Source: Paenibacillus qinlingensis
Lineage (GTDB): Bacteria; Bacillota; Bacilli; Paenibacillales; NBRC-103111
Direction: 5' to 3'
DNA: 64,000 nt
Assembly (NCBI RefSeq): GCF_013204845.1
Contig: NZ_JABMKY010000025.1
Span: 1-64,000, forward strand
The translations under genes were made by a program, and so were the position numbers. The stretch's first letter is position 1; each line of letters begins with the position of its first letter. Of the stretch, positions 18,390-28,185 are shown piece after piece. The notes under the pieces were generated by a model, which was given only the letters and a program-made list of their open reading frames with translations, searched no databases and was not told the origin of the DNA.

Positions 18390-19349
18390 ATGGGCTTTCG
18401 TGTGCTCAAAACAGCCGTTGCGGTCATAATCGCTATGTATCTGGCGTATATATTAGGGGTTCATACGCCTGGCGCAGCGGGGCTTCTTGCCATTCTGGGC
18501 ATTGAAGTGACGAAGAAGAAAGGCATCCAAAGTGCCTTGCATCGTATCGCGGCATCCATTCTGGCACTACTCATCGGTTCGGTCTTATTTAACCTGCTTG
18601 GGTTCCATATTTGGGTCGTTAGTTTATTTATTCTTATCGTATTTCCACTTCTAGTTCGGCTGCGTATTACCGAGGGTGCTGTAACAGGTGCAGTCGTGAT
18701 GCTGCATCTTTTTGCATATGAATCTGCGGACTGGCCATCTGTGCTCAATGAGCTCATCTTGCTGGGCATTGGATTGGGTTCAGCAACAGTAATTAATATT
18801 GCTTATATGCCGAAGGCTGATTCCGCACTTATCGCTCATAAACAACAAATCGAGGGATTGTTTTCCGACATTTTTGTCAACATTGCGAAGCATCTTCGGG
18901 ATAATACGGTGATTTGGGATGGGAAAGAGCTTCTCGAGGTCAGTGAGGAAATTGAAAAAGGGGCAAACTTGGCGAAACGGTCGATGGAGAATACGTTGTT
19001 GTTTGGCTGGGATCCGTATTGGCGCGTGTATTTCTACATGAGAGGCGAGCAGCTGGAATCCATCCATCGGATGATTGATCTCGTTGCCGGTGTGTATCAA
19101 ACTTTGCCGCAAGGAGAGTTGATTGCTGCGATCTTCGAAGATATTAGCCAATCTGTGAAGGAAGACTATTATACAGGGGAAGCAGAGAAAGAATTACAAG
19201 AGCTGAATGCTCGTTACAAAGGAATGCCATTGCCTGAGAGTCGGGAAGAATTCGAAGTGAGATCAGCGATTTTACAGCTTAACAGAGAGTTAATGCAGTA
19301 CTTAGCTATTGCCAAAAAGCAAAAAAAACACCGTCCTGAAGCGGGTTGA
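18390..19349 (+). CDS. Aromatic acid exporter (ArAE/FUSC) family membrane protein
   Basis: 319 residues. The N-terminal half has four to five membrane segments in the ArAE_1 pattern (FRVLKTAVAVIIAMYLAYIL, then GLLAILGIEVTKKKGIQSAL). The C-terminal half is soluble and helical with a charged end. It matches the Bacillus YqjA-type aromatic acid exporter group in length and start. The start has GAGGTGAAGG. It is monocistronic between the ABC operon and cotE. Export of aromatic acids is the family assignment; the actual substrate is unknown. Confidence 0.82.
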   Translation: MGFRVLKTAVAVIIAMYLAYILGVHTPGAAGLLAILGIEVTKKKGIQSALHRIAASILALLIGSVLFNLLGFHIWVVSLFILIVFPLLVRLRITEGAVTGAVVMLHLFAYESADWPSVLNELILLGIGLGSATVINIAYMPKADSALIAHKQQIEGLFSDIFVNIAKHLRDNTVIWDGKELLEVSEEIEKGANLAKRSMENTLLFGWDPYWRVYFYMRGEQLESIHRMIDLVAGVYQTLPQGELIAAIFEDISQSVKEDYYTGEAEKELQELNARYKGMPLPESREEFEVRSAILQLNRELMQYLAIAKKQKKHRPEAG

Positions 19350-19401
19350 CTCTGACAGATATCCATATTTTCGAATCTCAAAAATAATATAAAATAATTG
19401 T

Positions 19402-19429
19402 CACTCTAGACTACTGTCCTGCATACACT
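19402..19429 (+). promoter_or_regulatory. Putative sporulation (SigE/SigK) promoter of cotE
   Basis: CATACACT at 19422-19429 fits the -10 of SigE and SigK promoters. CAC at 19402-19404, 17 nt upstream, fits the short SigK -35. In B. subtilis cotE is driven by both factors. Assignment here is by eye. Confidence 0.45.
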
Positions 19430-19463
19430 TGTAATGAATGATTGTATGGAGGAGGTTGAAAGG

Positions 19464-20030
19464 ATGTCATTAGATAAAGATTTGCAATGCAGAGAGATCA
19501 TTACAAAGGCTGTCTGCGGTAAAGGTCGCAAATTTTCTCATGTAAGTCATACCGTGACTCCGCCTTATTCTCCAACCAGTATTTTGGGCGCTTGGATTAT
19601 TAATAACCAATTCGAGGCTGTCCATTCTGGAGAGGGCGTAGAAGTAGTTGGTACTTACGATATCAACATCTGGTATTCTTACGATCGTAACACCAAAACA
19701 GACGTAGCAAAAGAAACCGTATCGTATGTAGAAATCGTTGGACTAAGCTACTTGGACAAAAAACATAAGCCGACGACAGCCGAAGTATCAGCTGTCGCGA
19801 CGCAAGAGCCGAACTGCGTAGAGGCCAGCATCTCTTCAAGCGGCGACAGCGTCATCATTCGGGTGGAACGCGAGTTTCAAGTTGAGCTCATTGCCGAAAC
19901 GAAAGTCTGTGTAGTCGTTTGCACCAACGGCTGCAATGACTTCGACGACAAGCACGTGGATTTCGATGACAGTGGCGATGGGGATTTTGAGGATCTGGAC
20001 GCCGATCTGCTCGAGGATGAACTGGATTAA
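19464..20030 (+). CDS. cotE: Outer spore coat morphogenetic protein CotE
   Basis: 188 residues. It matches CotE of Bacillus along its length: REIITKAVCGKGRKF, then ILGAWIINNQFEA, then a GTYDINIWYSY block, and an acidic Asp/Glu-rich tail. CotE assembles around the forespore and recruits outer coat proteins. The ATG at 19464 is used, with GGAGG upstream. Followed by a terminator, then the amidoligase gene, and mutS further on, so the cotE-mutS neighbourhood of B. subtilis is kept with insertions. Confidence 0.95.
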   Translation: MSLDKDLQCREIITKAVCGKGRKFSHVSHTVTPPYSPTSILGAWIINNQFEAVHSGEGVEVVGTYDINIWYSYDRNTKTDVAKETVSYVEIVGLSYLDKKHKPTTAEVSAVATQEPNCVEASISSSGDSVIIRVEREFQVELIAETKVCVVVCTNGCNDFDDKHVDFDDSGDGDFEDLDADLLEDELD

Positions 20031-20072
20031 GGAATCTTATACGCCATTATATGCGGGCTAAAGAGGTTCGGC

Positions 20073-20097
20073 AGAGGGCATTTGCCCTCTTTTTTGT
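20073..20097 (+). terminator. Terminator after cotE
   Basis: AGAGGGC (20073-20079) pairs with GCCCTCT (20084-20090) across a 4-nt loop, followed by a T-run. Confidence 0.88.
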
Positions 20098-20173
20098 TGT
20101 ATTCGCACAATTGGGCATCTGGTGTTAATAAAGCGTTAGTAGTAGTGGGAATAGGTGAACGGGAGGTGTTAGA

Positions 20174-21643
20174 ATGGAAACCTTCTTCCTGCACGCACAG
20201 GAGAAAGATGCACAGGAGCTCGCAGAACGTATCCGAATTCCGAGTGGGAGTAGGCTCCCCGATAACTGGCAGGGGCGGATCATTATTCATTGGGGTGCGG
20301 CGCATGATGAATACCCGCACCAACTTGCTCTGCAGCCCATTAAAGCGATCATGCGAGCTCAGAATCGAAGGAAGCGGGATGATCTGTTACAGCTTCATGG
20401 GATGAAAACGATCGCCTCACAGGCAGTCACAGTTCGAGGTAAAAGGGAACCCCTGCTTTTTACACATAAATATAAGGTAGCGGTATTTCATCTGCAAACA
20501 CTTCTTATCTATGAGAAAAAGGAGACGCTCCTGCTTTCGGAGAAGTCCTTACAACATCAAAGGCAAGTAAATGTAAATGCTGCTTACATAGAAGTAGGTC
20601 CAAGTCACATCAACTTCCACTCTCGCAGAGCGAGCCGCGAATCCGTCAAAGCGATCTATGCGCTAGGCTTAGATTACGGCCTCGTCACCATCGGCATCAC
20701 GCCCACAGGGCATACGCTCGTACTGGATGTCGATCCCGTTCCGAAGTTGAACGGGAGATTGGCACAGCTCTTCGCGCAAGCGATTGATCAATACGATCAA
20801 TCACTTGCGAAAGAGCTGGAACGGAAAGAGCGAGCGATGCTCGGCTGCGATCCGGAGTTCCTGCTCGTAAACTCGCAGGGCAAGGTCGTCTTTGCCGACC
20901 GCTTCCTAACCCGCGATGGCGCTGTAGGCAGCGACGCCATTGTGTTAAGCGGGCATCGCGTGATCCTGCCGCTAGCTGAACTGCGCCCGCAGCCAAGCGT
21001 GGACCCGCTGCAGCTCGCTAAGAACGTGCGTGTAACCATGGGGATTGCCGCACGGAAGATCACAGACCATAGCCTAGCCTGGTGTTCAGGCGGCATGCCC
21101 GTGCGCGGCTACCCGCTTGGCGGTCACCTGCATTTTAGCCGCTGCTGGATGAATGGGCATCTGCTGCGTGCGCTGGATAACTATCTCGCGCTGCCGCTGA
21201 TCTTGATCGAGGATGAATCGACACGTGGTCGGCGCCCGCGCTATGGGTATCTTGGTGACTTCCGTAAGAAGTCCCATGGGGGTTTCGAGTACCGAACGTT
21301 GCCGAGTTGGCTGGCCTCTCCCGACATCACGCGGGGTGTATTCGCACTGGCAGCCCTGATCGTTAATAACTACTGGCGTTTAACGCGGATGCCTCTTCAA
21401 GAACCAGATATCCAAGCTGCGTATTACAGCGGTAATAAGCGGAGGCTGCAAGATGAAGTAGCGAAGCTATGGAAAGACTTAGAGCAGCTCAAAGGGTATG
21501 AGGTCCATGCTGGATTGTTGGAGGGTCTTCGTTCACAAATCACGTCCATGGCGTCGTGGAACGAAATGGCAGATATTCGATTCGCTTGGAAAATTGCACC
21601 CGGGGTGCGGAAAGAAGCTTTTGATGAAGGAATCATGTTATAA
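20174..21643 (+). CDS. Putative amidoligase (COOH-NH2 ligase) with N-terminal ATP-grasp-like region
   Basis: 489 residues. The C-terminal half carries amidoligase-type motifs of the COOH-NH2 ligase group (glutamine-synthetase-like fold): GCDPEF (224-229), GGHLHFS (316-322) and FEYRTLPSWL (371-380). The N-terminal half ends in ALGLDYGLVTIGITPTGH and VLDVDPVPKL (about 163-191), which looks like the C-terminal end of a RimK/YheC-type ATP-grasp domain, so two ligase-like modules may be fused. The start has GGGAGGTG. It sits between cotE and mutS, so modification of a spore coat peptide is one possibility (inference). No signal peptide. Confidence 0.72.
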   Translation: METFFLHAQEKDAQELAERIRIPSGSRLPDNWQGRIIIHWGAAHDEYPHQLALQPIKAIMRAQNRRKRDDLLQLHGMKTIASQAVTVRGKREPLLFTHKYKVAVFHLQTLLIYEKKETLLLSEKSLQHQRQVNVNAAYIEVGPSHINFHSRRASRESVKAIYALGLDYGLVTIGITPTGHTLVLDVDPVPKLNGRLAQLFAQAIDQYDQSLAKELERKERAMLGCDPEFLLVNSQGKVVFADRFLTRDGAVGSDAIVLSGHRVILPLAELRPQPSVDPLQLAKNVRVTMGIAARKITDHSLAWCSGGMPVRGYPLGGHLHFSRCWMNGHLLRALDNYLALPLILIEDESTRGRRPRYGYLGDFRKKSHGGFEYRTLPSWLASPDITRGVFALAALIVNNYWRLTRMPLQEPDIQAAYYSGNKRRLQDEVAKLWKDLEQLKGYEVHAGLLEGLRSQITSMASWNEMADIRFAWKIAPGVRKEAFDEGIML

Positions 21644-21684
21644 TAGATTATCTATCGCATCATAGAGTTAGGGATGTTTAAGAG

Positions 21685-21864
21685 ATGATTAGTAGTTGGA
21701 AATTGTGTGAAAAAGGGTTGGAATGTGAAGGCTGTACACGAATTTCGTTGTTCTGCTTGTTGGCGGCACTAGGGCATGCTGCAAGCAGAATGACTTCTAT
21801 TAAGCTGTGTATGGATGAAAATAAGAATGATAGTTTCATAGAGTTCACCTTAATTCCGGAATAG
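21685..21864 (+). CDS. Small ORF of 59 residues directly before mutS
   Basis: Translates to a 59-residue Cys-rich peptide beginning MISSWKLCEKGLECEGCTRI, with Cys at 8, 14, 17, 24 and 42. The stop lies 16 nt before the mutS start, consistent with an operon. The upstream GGGATG is a weak, distant ribosome binding site, which lowers confidence. CEGC could bind metal. I do not recognise the family. Confidence 0.45.
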   Translation: MISSWKLCEKGLECEGCTRISLFCLLAALGHAASRMTSIKLCMDENKNDSFIEFTLIPE

Positions 21865-21880
21865 GTTGGAGGAACACAAG

Positions 21881-24520
21881 TTGGCTACATACACGCCGAT
21901 GATTCAGCAATACTTAGCCGTGAAGGCACAGGTTCCAGATGCATTTTTGTTTTTTCGTCTGGGCGATTTTTATGAGATGTTTTTTGAAGATGCCATCAAT
22001 GCATCACGTGAACTGGAGATTACCTTAACAGGCCGTGAAGGTGGCGGTGAAGAGAAAATTCCGATGTGCGGAGTTCCTCATCATGCGGCAGACAACTATA
22101 TGTCCCGCTTAATTGAGAAAGGCTACAAAGTCGCCATCTGTGAACAGGTAGAAGATCCTGCTGAAGCCAAAGGCGTTGTCCGCCGAGAAATCGTAAGGAT
22201 CGTAACACCAGGTACAGTGATGGATAGCAAGCTGTTAGGAGAATCCGTCAACAATTACATCGTATCCTTAGTTAATCAAGACAGCGGTTATGCATTTACA
22301 GCCTGTGATATTTCTACTGGTGAGCTTTACACGACACAGCTTCCTAATTCCTGGGAGCACGTAGTGGATGAGTTGAATGTCTATAATCCATCGGAAATCG
22401 TGACTAATCAAGCGTTGCTGACAACGATCCGCGAGTCTGGCGCTGCATGGGGACGCAATATGGTTCTAACGGAGTGGACAAGAGCGGATGAGACACTGCT
22501 TGATGAACATTTCGCAGAAGATGCCGCACTATCGAACTTATCTAGCATCAGTCGACAAGGCGTGGCTTCGTTGCTTGCTTATTTGAAAGAAACTCAAAAA
22601 AGAGCGCTCACACACGTGAAACACATTCGTATCTATGAGCCGGATCAATTTATGACGATGGATCCGTTTACTCGTCGAAATTTAGAGCTGGTTGAAACGG
22701 TTCGTGAGCGCGCGAAAAAAGGTTCGTTACTGTGGCTTTTGGACAAAACGGTAACTGCCATGGGCGCGCGTATGCTGCGCCGGTGGATTGAGAAGCCGCT
22801 TATGAACGTGGCTCGGATTGAGGAACGATTAGAAGCTGTCAATTTGCTCTACAATCAATTGATTGTGCGAGAAGATGTAAAACAAGCGCTGAAGGAAGTC
22901 TACGATTTGGAGCGCTTGGTCGCTCGAATTTCCTATGGTAATGCGAATGCCCGCGATATGATCGCGTTGAAGCACTCCTTGCAGCAAGTTCCGATGCTCC
23001 AGCAGTTATGTGCCACATCAGGATCTGAGACACTGCGGAAGCTCGTAGATAATATGGATGTCTGTGATGATGTCATGTCTTGGATTGCCAATGCGATTGA
23101 GGACGAGCCTCCTGTTTCAATTCGGGACGGAGGAATGATACGCGAAGGCTATCAACCTTATCTAGATCAGCTTCGCGAAGCTAGCAAAAACGGGAAGCAA
23201 TGGATTGCCGAACTGGAGCGTCAAGAACGTGAAGCTACAGGCATTAAGTCGCTCAAAATCGGCTACAACAAAGTGTTTGGTTACTTTATTGAGGTAACGA
23301 AAGCGAATATGTCCGCCCTGCAGGAAGGGCGTTACGAGCGTAAACAGACGCTTGCGAATGCTGAACGATATGTGACGCCAGAGCTCAAAGAGAAAGAAGC
23401 GCTCATTCTGGAAGCGCAGGATAAAATGATTGATCTGGAGTACGAGCTATTCACGGAGCTGCGCGACCGGATTTCAAAGCATATCTCCAGATTGCAGAAG
23501 CTGGCGGAGGTTATTGCCACCGCCGATGTGTACCAATCGCTGGCAACGGTCAGCGCAGCGCATCACTTCCGCAAGCCAGAGATCGGCGAAGGCTTCGATC
23601 TTGCGATTGAAGACGGCCGACACCCTGTGGTGGAGGCTGTCATCCAGGACGGCTCGTTCATCGCGAACGGAACGAACCTGCTTCAAGAGCAGGGCCGCAT
23701 CCTGCTTATTACCGGGCCGAATATGGCCGGTAAGAGTACGTATATGCGGCAAGTTGCCGTGATCTGCCTCATGGCGCAGATCGGCTGCTTCGTGCCTGCG
23801 AGCTCCGCGCGCATCCCGGTCACCGACCGGATCTTTACGCGGATCGGCGCTGCCGATGACCTCATCGGTGGACAGAGTACGTTCATGGTCGAGATGATGG
23901 ACATCCAGGTTATGACAGAGAAGGCGACGAGTCGGAGCCTTGTCATTATTGATGAGCTTGGCCGCGGTACCTCGACAGGCGAAGGGATGGCGATCGCTCA
24001 GGCCGTCATTGAATTCCTTCACGATCGGATCGGCTGCAAGACGCTCGTGTCGACGCATTTCCATGAGCTCGCCCATCTGGAAGAGAGCCTTGTGCATCTG
24101 CGCAACCACTGCATGGCAGTGAAAGAAAGCGGCAGGCAGGTAACCTTCCTGCGCAAGCTTATCCCTGGGGCAGCGAGTACGAGTTACGGCATCTACTGTG
24201 CCGAAATCGCCGGGCTGCCCGATACGATCATTCAGCGCTCGTACGCGCTGCTGAATGGCTTTGAAGAGCGCGCCGCGGCGTCCGCAGTACCGCAAGCCGC
24301 AGCGACCGCAGCGGTTGCCACGGTTGCAGTCACCGCGGCAGCGCCGATTCGGCAGCTGTCCCTCTTCGAAGAGGACAGTCCAGCTGAAGTTGCCGTTAAG
24401 AAGAAGCCGGACGGCAAATCTCAACTGGTTCTTGACCAGTTGAAGGGGATTGATCTCATCAATATGACGCCGCTACAGGCGCTCAATTTAGTGTATGAAT
24501 GGAAGCAAAAACTACAGTAA
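21881..24520 (+). CDS. mutS: DNA mismatch repair protein MutS
   Basis: 879 residues. The mismatch-binding motif is in FFRLGDFYEMFFEDA (Phe-x-Glu equivalent); the ATPase domain has GPNMAGKST, then DELGRGTSTGEG, and STHFHEL. A long Ala/Val-rich linker near 810-840 precedes QLSLFEE, which fits the beta-clamp-binding consensus, then a conserved C-terminal LxxL..L region. TTG start at 21881 gives MATYTPMIQQYL, aligning with the B. subtilis start, with GGAGG 8 bases upstream. Acts with MutL (downstream) in post-replicative repair. Confidence 0.97.
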   Translation: MATYTPMIQQYLAVKAQVPDAFLFFRLGDFYEMFFEDAINASRELEITLTGREGGGEEKIPMCGVPHHAADNYMSRLIEKGYKVAICEQVEDPAEAKGVVRREIVRIVTPGTVMDSKLLGESVNNYIVSLVNQDSGYAFTACDISTGELYTTQLPNSWEHVVDELNVYNPSEIVTNQALLTTIRESGAAWGRNMVLTEWTRADETLLDEHFAEDAALSNLSSISRQGVASLLAYLKETQKRALTHVKHIRIYEPDQFMTMDPFTRRNLELVETVRERAKKGSLLWLLDKTVTAMGARMLRRWIEKPLMNVARIEERLEAVNLLYNQLIVREDVKQALKEVYDLERLVARISYGNANARDMIALKHSLQQVPMLQQLCATSGSETLRKLVDNMDVCDDVMSWIANAIEDEPPVSIRDGGMIREGYQPYLDQLREASKNGKQWIAELERQEREATGIKSLKIGYNKVFGYFIEVTKANMSALQEGRYERKQTLANAERYVTPELKEKEALILEAQDKMIDLEYELFTELRDRISKHISRLQKLAEVIATADVYQSLATVSAAHHFRKPEIGEGFDLAIEDGRHPVVEAVIQDGSFIANGTNLLQEQGRILLITGPNMAGKSTYMRQVAVICLMAQIGCFVPASSARIPVTDRIFTRIGAADDLIGGQSTFMVEMMDIQVMTEKATSRSLVIIDELGRGTSTGEGMAIAQAVIEFLHDRIGCKTLVSTHFHELAHLEESLVHLRNHCMAVKESGRQVTFLRKLIPGAASTSYGIYCAEIAGLPDTIIQRSYALLNGFEERAAASAVPQAAATAAVATVAVTAAAPIRQLSLFEEDSPAEVAVKKKPDGKSQLVLDQLKGIDLINMTPLQALNLVYEWKQKLQ

Positions 24521-24601
24521 ACCCAGTCGCCAGTTTCAGTTATTTTTAATTGCACACTTCATTACTTGACTTTATATCACTACTGGAACGGAGATATGTA
24601 T

Positions 24602-26041
24602 ATGAGTTTCTCACCATTGAATAAGAAAGCAGTTAAAGCAACTCTGGCACTCGCATCGGCTCTAGCCGTCGTTATGCCTGCAAGTGCCATGGCAGAAGAG
24701 GATCTACAAACCGTTCTCGTGCGAAAGACGCTTGTCGAAAACCATGTGAGCGGCGTTTCCCTAGAGGCTTTGGCAAATCAGAGCATTGAGCAGATGATTG
24801 CTGGTTTGAAGGATCCGTATACGGTACTCTTCACACCTCAGGATTACGGTCAATTCTCGAATAGCCTTGAAAATAGCTTTGAAGGCATAGGTTGTGTTAT
24901 TGGTCTTGATGACCAGGGTGTATATGTATCGAGAACAATCCCAGGTTCCCCAGCAGAAGCTGCGGGGCTGCTCCCGGATGATTATATAAGAGCCGTGGAT
25001 GGAACGCCTGCTTCGACGACATCCATTGATGCGGTTCGAAGTAAAATTATTGGCGTCGCAGGCACCAAAGTTAAGGTTACCGTACTTCGCGGAGAAAAAG
25101 AATTAACGTTCGAGCTTACTCGCCAAGCTGTAAATTCCCCTGAAGTGTACAGCAAAAGCTTTACAAATGGCGTTGGTTACGTTCAAATCACGGACTTTTC
25201 AGATGAAGCTGATGAAGAATTTGACAAACAATTAAGTGAGCTGCAAGAAAAAGGACTGAAGTCTTTAATCTTAGATGTTCGAGATAATCCTGGTGGTTAT
25301 TTAGAAACGGCTCGTAATATTGCCAAGCATTTTGTAAAAGAGGGCGTCCTCATTCATACGCAGAATCGTGATGGTGTGGATGATCCAGTGGCTTTTCAAG
25401 GTGGAAATCCTCTGTCGATTCCTGTCTATGTTTTAGCGAATGAGAATAGTGCAAGTGCTTCAGAAGTACTCTCGGGTGCCTTACAGGACTATGGGGTTGC
25501 GAAAGTGATTGGCATGCAAACATTTGGTAAAGGAAGTGTACAGCAGCTGTTCGAGCTTCCAGATCAAAGTGTATTGAAGGTCACGGTCGAAGAATACTTA
25601 ACACCAAAAATGCGAAAAGTGAACAAAGTAGGCATTACACCGGACTTAAAGGTTGATGGCGTATCGGCACAGCTGATTACTGCACTTCATGAAACAGGTA
25701 TTTCAGATATCCAAGTGTCGTTTACGAAACATAATGTTACGTATAACGGTGTTGACCTTGGTTATGGCTTTGGCAGTTTTAGTGAAAAAGGTAAGTTCTA
25801 TGCTTCCGCACGTGGACTTGCTGCTCTAATCGGAGCCACGATTACATGGAATGATCCGAATCGTACCGTGGATATCACGGATAGCAAAGGAACACATGCA
25901 TTTGCGATTGATTCCGATAAGCTGATGATTGTAAACGGGATGAGCTACGTCAATGTCGATGCATTTGATGATTATTTTCCGCAGCTGAAGGTCATTCATC
26001 AAGGGGAGAACGTTTCTATTCAGGCTACAAAGGGGAATTAA
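24602..26041 (+). CDS. S41 family C-terminal processing protease with copper-amine-oxidase-like domain
   Basis: 479 residues. A signal peptide (about 1-30, ending ASAMA) is followed by a PDZ domain (about 85-165, IPGSPAEAAGLLPDDYI). The S41 core has the nucleophile region ENSASASEVLSGAL and general base Lys in GKGSVQQL. A C-terminal region (GLAALIGATITWNDPNRTVDI) resembles the copper-amine-oxidase N-terminal domain found in many Paenibacillus secreted proteins. The ATG at 24602 is supported by CGGAG 8 nt upstream. It separates mutS and mutL. Cleaves exported proteins; target unknown. Confidence 0.9.
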   Translation: MSFSPLNKKAVKATLALASALAVVMPASAMAEEDLQTVLVRKTLVENHVSGVSLEALANQSIEQMIAGLKDPYTVLFTPQDYGQFSNSLENSFEGIGCVIGLDDQGVYVSRTIPGSPAEAAGLLPDDYIRAVDGTPASTTSIDAVRSKIIGVAGTKVKVTVLRGEKELTFELTRQAVNSPEVYSKSFTNGVGYVQITDFSDEADEEFDKQLSELQEKGLKSLILDVRDNPGGYLETARNIAKHFVKEGVLIHTQNRDGVDDPVAFQGGNPLSIPVYVLANENSASASEVLSGALQDYGVAKVIGMQTFGKGSVQQLFELPDQSVLKVTVEEYLTPKMRKVNKVGITPDLKVDGVSAQLITALHETGISDIQVSFTKHNVTYNGVDLGYGFGSFSEKGKFYASARGLAALIGATITWNDPNRTVDITDSKGTHAFAIDSDKLMIVNGMSYVNVDAFDDYFPQLKVIHQGENVSIQATKGN

Positions 26042-26045
26042 AACG

Positions 26046-28181
26046 ATGGGTAAAATTCAGCTCTTAAGCGAGCATATTGCGAACCAAATTGCAGCAGGTG
26101 AAGTGGTGGAGCGGCCTTCATCAGTCGTGAAAGAGCTGGTTGAGAACTCGGTTGATGCGGGGAGTACCCGTGTTGACGTCACGATTGAAGAAGGTGGCTT
26201 AACTTTAATTCGAGTATCCGATAACGGATCAGGCATGGCTCTTGAGGATTGTGAATTGGCTTTCCAGAGGCATGCTACGAGCAAGATTGCAACGAGCAAG
26301 GATCTGTTCTCGATCCGCACGCTGGGCTTCCGTGGCGAAGCCTTGCCAAGTATCGCTTCTGTCTCCAGGCTCGAGTGTGTAACTAGTTCGACGACGGATG
26401 GGTTGGGACGTAAAATCACCATCGAAGGTGGCACGATTCGTGCTTTGGAAGAAACAGCGGCATCGCGCGGTACGGAAGTGACGGTGCGCGATTTATTTTA
26501 TAATACACCAGCTAGACTGAAATATATGAAAACGATCCAGACAGAGCTTGGACATATTTCCGATTATTTATATCGTCTTTCGCTCGCGCATCCCGGCATT
26601 GCTTTTACCTTAAAGCATAATGGGAACGTACTGCTCCAAACACTAGGCAACGGGGACCTGCTCCAAGTCATTGCCGGCATCTATGGCACGGCAATTGCCA
26701 AACAAATGCTTCCACTCCAAGTGGAAAGCTTGGATTATACGATCTCGGGCTTCGTTGCCAAGCCCGAAATGACACGCGCGAATCGCGGCGGTATATCGAC
26801 TATTGTGAATGGTCGATATGTGCGCAACTTCGCGTTGAATCAAGCCTTGCTGCAGGGGTATCACACCCTGCTGCCAATCAACCGCTTTCCCGTGGCTGCG
26901 CTGCACATCGGGATGGACCCTGCACTCGTGGATGTCAATGTGCATCCATCCAAGCTTGAAGTCCGCTTCAGTAAGGAAGCGGAGCTAACGGCTCTAATCG
27001 AAGCCGAAGTGAAGCGGCTATTCGGCAGACAAGTGCTGATTCCTACGGGAGTCAAGGCATCAGCGCCGAAAGGTGCTTACGTTCAGGAACAATTGGAACT
27101 TACACGTACCGTGGAGCCGGCAAAGGAAAACCGTAGTGCATCACTGGAGTTGGATCCGGAGTTTTATAAGGATCATAAGGATGTTGTTGATCCGAAGGGG
27201 TCGCAGGGTTTGGAAAACTTGCAAGATTTGCAAGGATTGAATGCTTTAGATGGTTTGAGTGGCGGCTTGAGGGAATCAAGCCCAATGCAGAGGACGGATG
27301 ATTCCCGACGGTTGCCACCTCAAATTAAAGAAGCTGCTTCTGACTATCGTCAGGTTGCGTCATTTCCTTCCACGTCACCTTCGCAAAAGCAGCCGTCTGA
27401 CGCGTCTTATTCAAGAACCGTTTCACCTTCTGATAGTGGATTTGCATCAAACAGAACGTCAGCAACTAATCAGAGCTACAAGCCTGTAAGCGATGCAGCA
27501 TTTCGAAACACCTCCATTCAACAGCAAAGGCGTACAAATGAAGCGTTTATGGATTTGATGCCATCGAATGCGGACGGCGATGCACCTAAGCTCCCAACGT
27601 TTCCTCGTTTGGATCCGATCGGACAAATGCATGGTACCTATTTGATTGCACAGAATGAAACAGGTTTATACTTAATAGATCAGCATGCAGCACATGAACG
27701 CATCAATTATGAATATTTTTATGAGCATTTTGGCAATCCTGCTGAGGCGAGCCAAGAATTGCTCGTTCCGATTACGTTGGAATTTACTCCGTCTGAAGCG
27801 GGTGTTATTGCGGATAAGCTAGCCTTGTTTGAACAAGTTGGCGTGTATATGGAAGCCTTTGGCGGTAACACGTTTCTCGTACGCGCGCATCCTCATTGGT
27901 TCCCTTCTGGGGAAGAGAAAGCGATCGTCGAAGAGATGTGTGAACTCATTATTGCTGATCGTAAAGCTTTGGATATCGCCAAACTGCGCGAGAAAGCAGC
28001 GATTATGTGCTCATGTAAGGCATCCATAAAAGCTAATCAAAGCCTTAGTATTTTGGAGATGGAGACATTAATTGATCGTCTGGCTGGCTGTAGAAACCCG
28101 TATACGTGTCCACATGGGCGGCCGATAGTAGTTAGTTTTACAACTTATGAGTTAGAAAAAATGTTTAAGCGAGTGATGTAA
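26046..28181 (+). CDS. mutL: DNA mismatch repair protein MutL
   Basis: 711 residues. The GHKL ATPase domain has ELVENSVDAGSTRV, DNGSGM and GFRGEALPSI. The C-terminal endonuclease motif DQHAAHERINYE is present, as in the latent nuclease MutL of bacteria lacking MutH, plus the zinc-site CPHGRP. The linker (about 340-505) is long, Ser/Gln-rich and poorly ordered, with a short LQDLQGLNALDGL repeat-like stretch. The family is usually 600-700 residues; the extra length is in the linker. It starts 4 nt after the S41 gene stop. Confidence 0.97.
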   Translation: MGKIQLLSEHIANQIAAGEVVERPSSVVKELVENSVDAGSTRVDVTIEEGGLTLIRVSDNGSGMALEDCELAFQRHATSKIATSKDLFSIRTLGFRGEALPSIASVSRLECVTSSTTDGLGRKITIEGGTIRALEETAASRGTEVTVRDLFYNTPARLKYMKTIQTELGHISDYLYRLSLAHPGIAFTLKHNGNVLLQTLGNGDLLQVIAGIYGTAIAKQMLPLQVESLDYTISGFVAKPEMTRANRGGISTIVNGRYVRNFALNQALLQGYHTLLPINRFPVAALHIGMDPALVDVNVHPSKLEVRFSKEAELTALIEAEVKRLFGRQVLIPTGVKASAPKGAYVQEQLELTRTVEPAKENRSASLELDPEFYKDHKDVVDPKGSQGLENLQDLQGLNALDGLSGGLRESSPMQRTDDSRRLPPQIKEAASDYRQVASFPSTSPSQKQPSDASYSRTVSPSDSGFASNRTSATNQSYKPVSDAAFRNTSIQQQRRTNEAFMDLMPSNADGDAPKLPTFPRLDPIGQMHGTYLIAQNETGLYLIDQHAAHERINYEYFYEHFGNPAEASQELLVPITLEFTPSEAGVIADKLALFEQVGVYMEAFGGNTFLVRAHPHWFPSGEEKAIVEEMCELIIADRKALDIAKLREKAAIMCSCKASIKANQSLSILEMETLIDRLAGCRNPYTCPHGRPIVVSFTTYELEKMFKRVM

Positions 28182-28185
28182 TCCT

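Noticed and set aside
23474-24424. Long open minus-strand frame inside mutS
   Set aside because: It is antisense to the most GC-rich, strongly conserved ATPase part of mutS and shows no domain; explained by codon bias of the sense gene.
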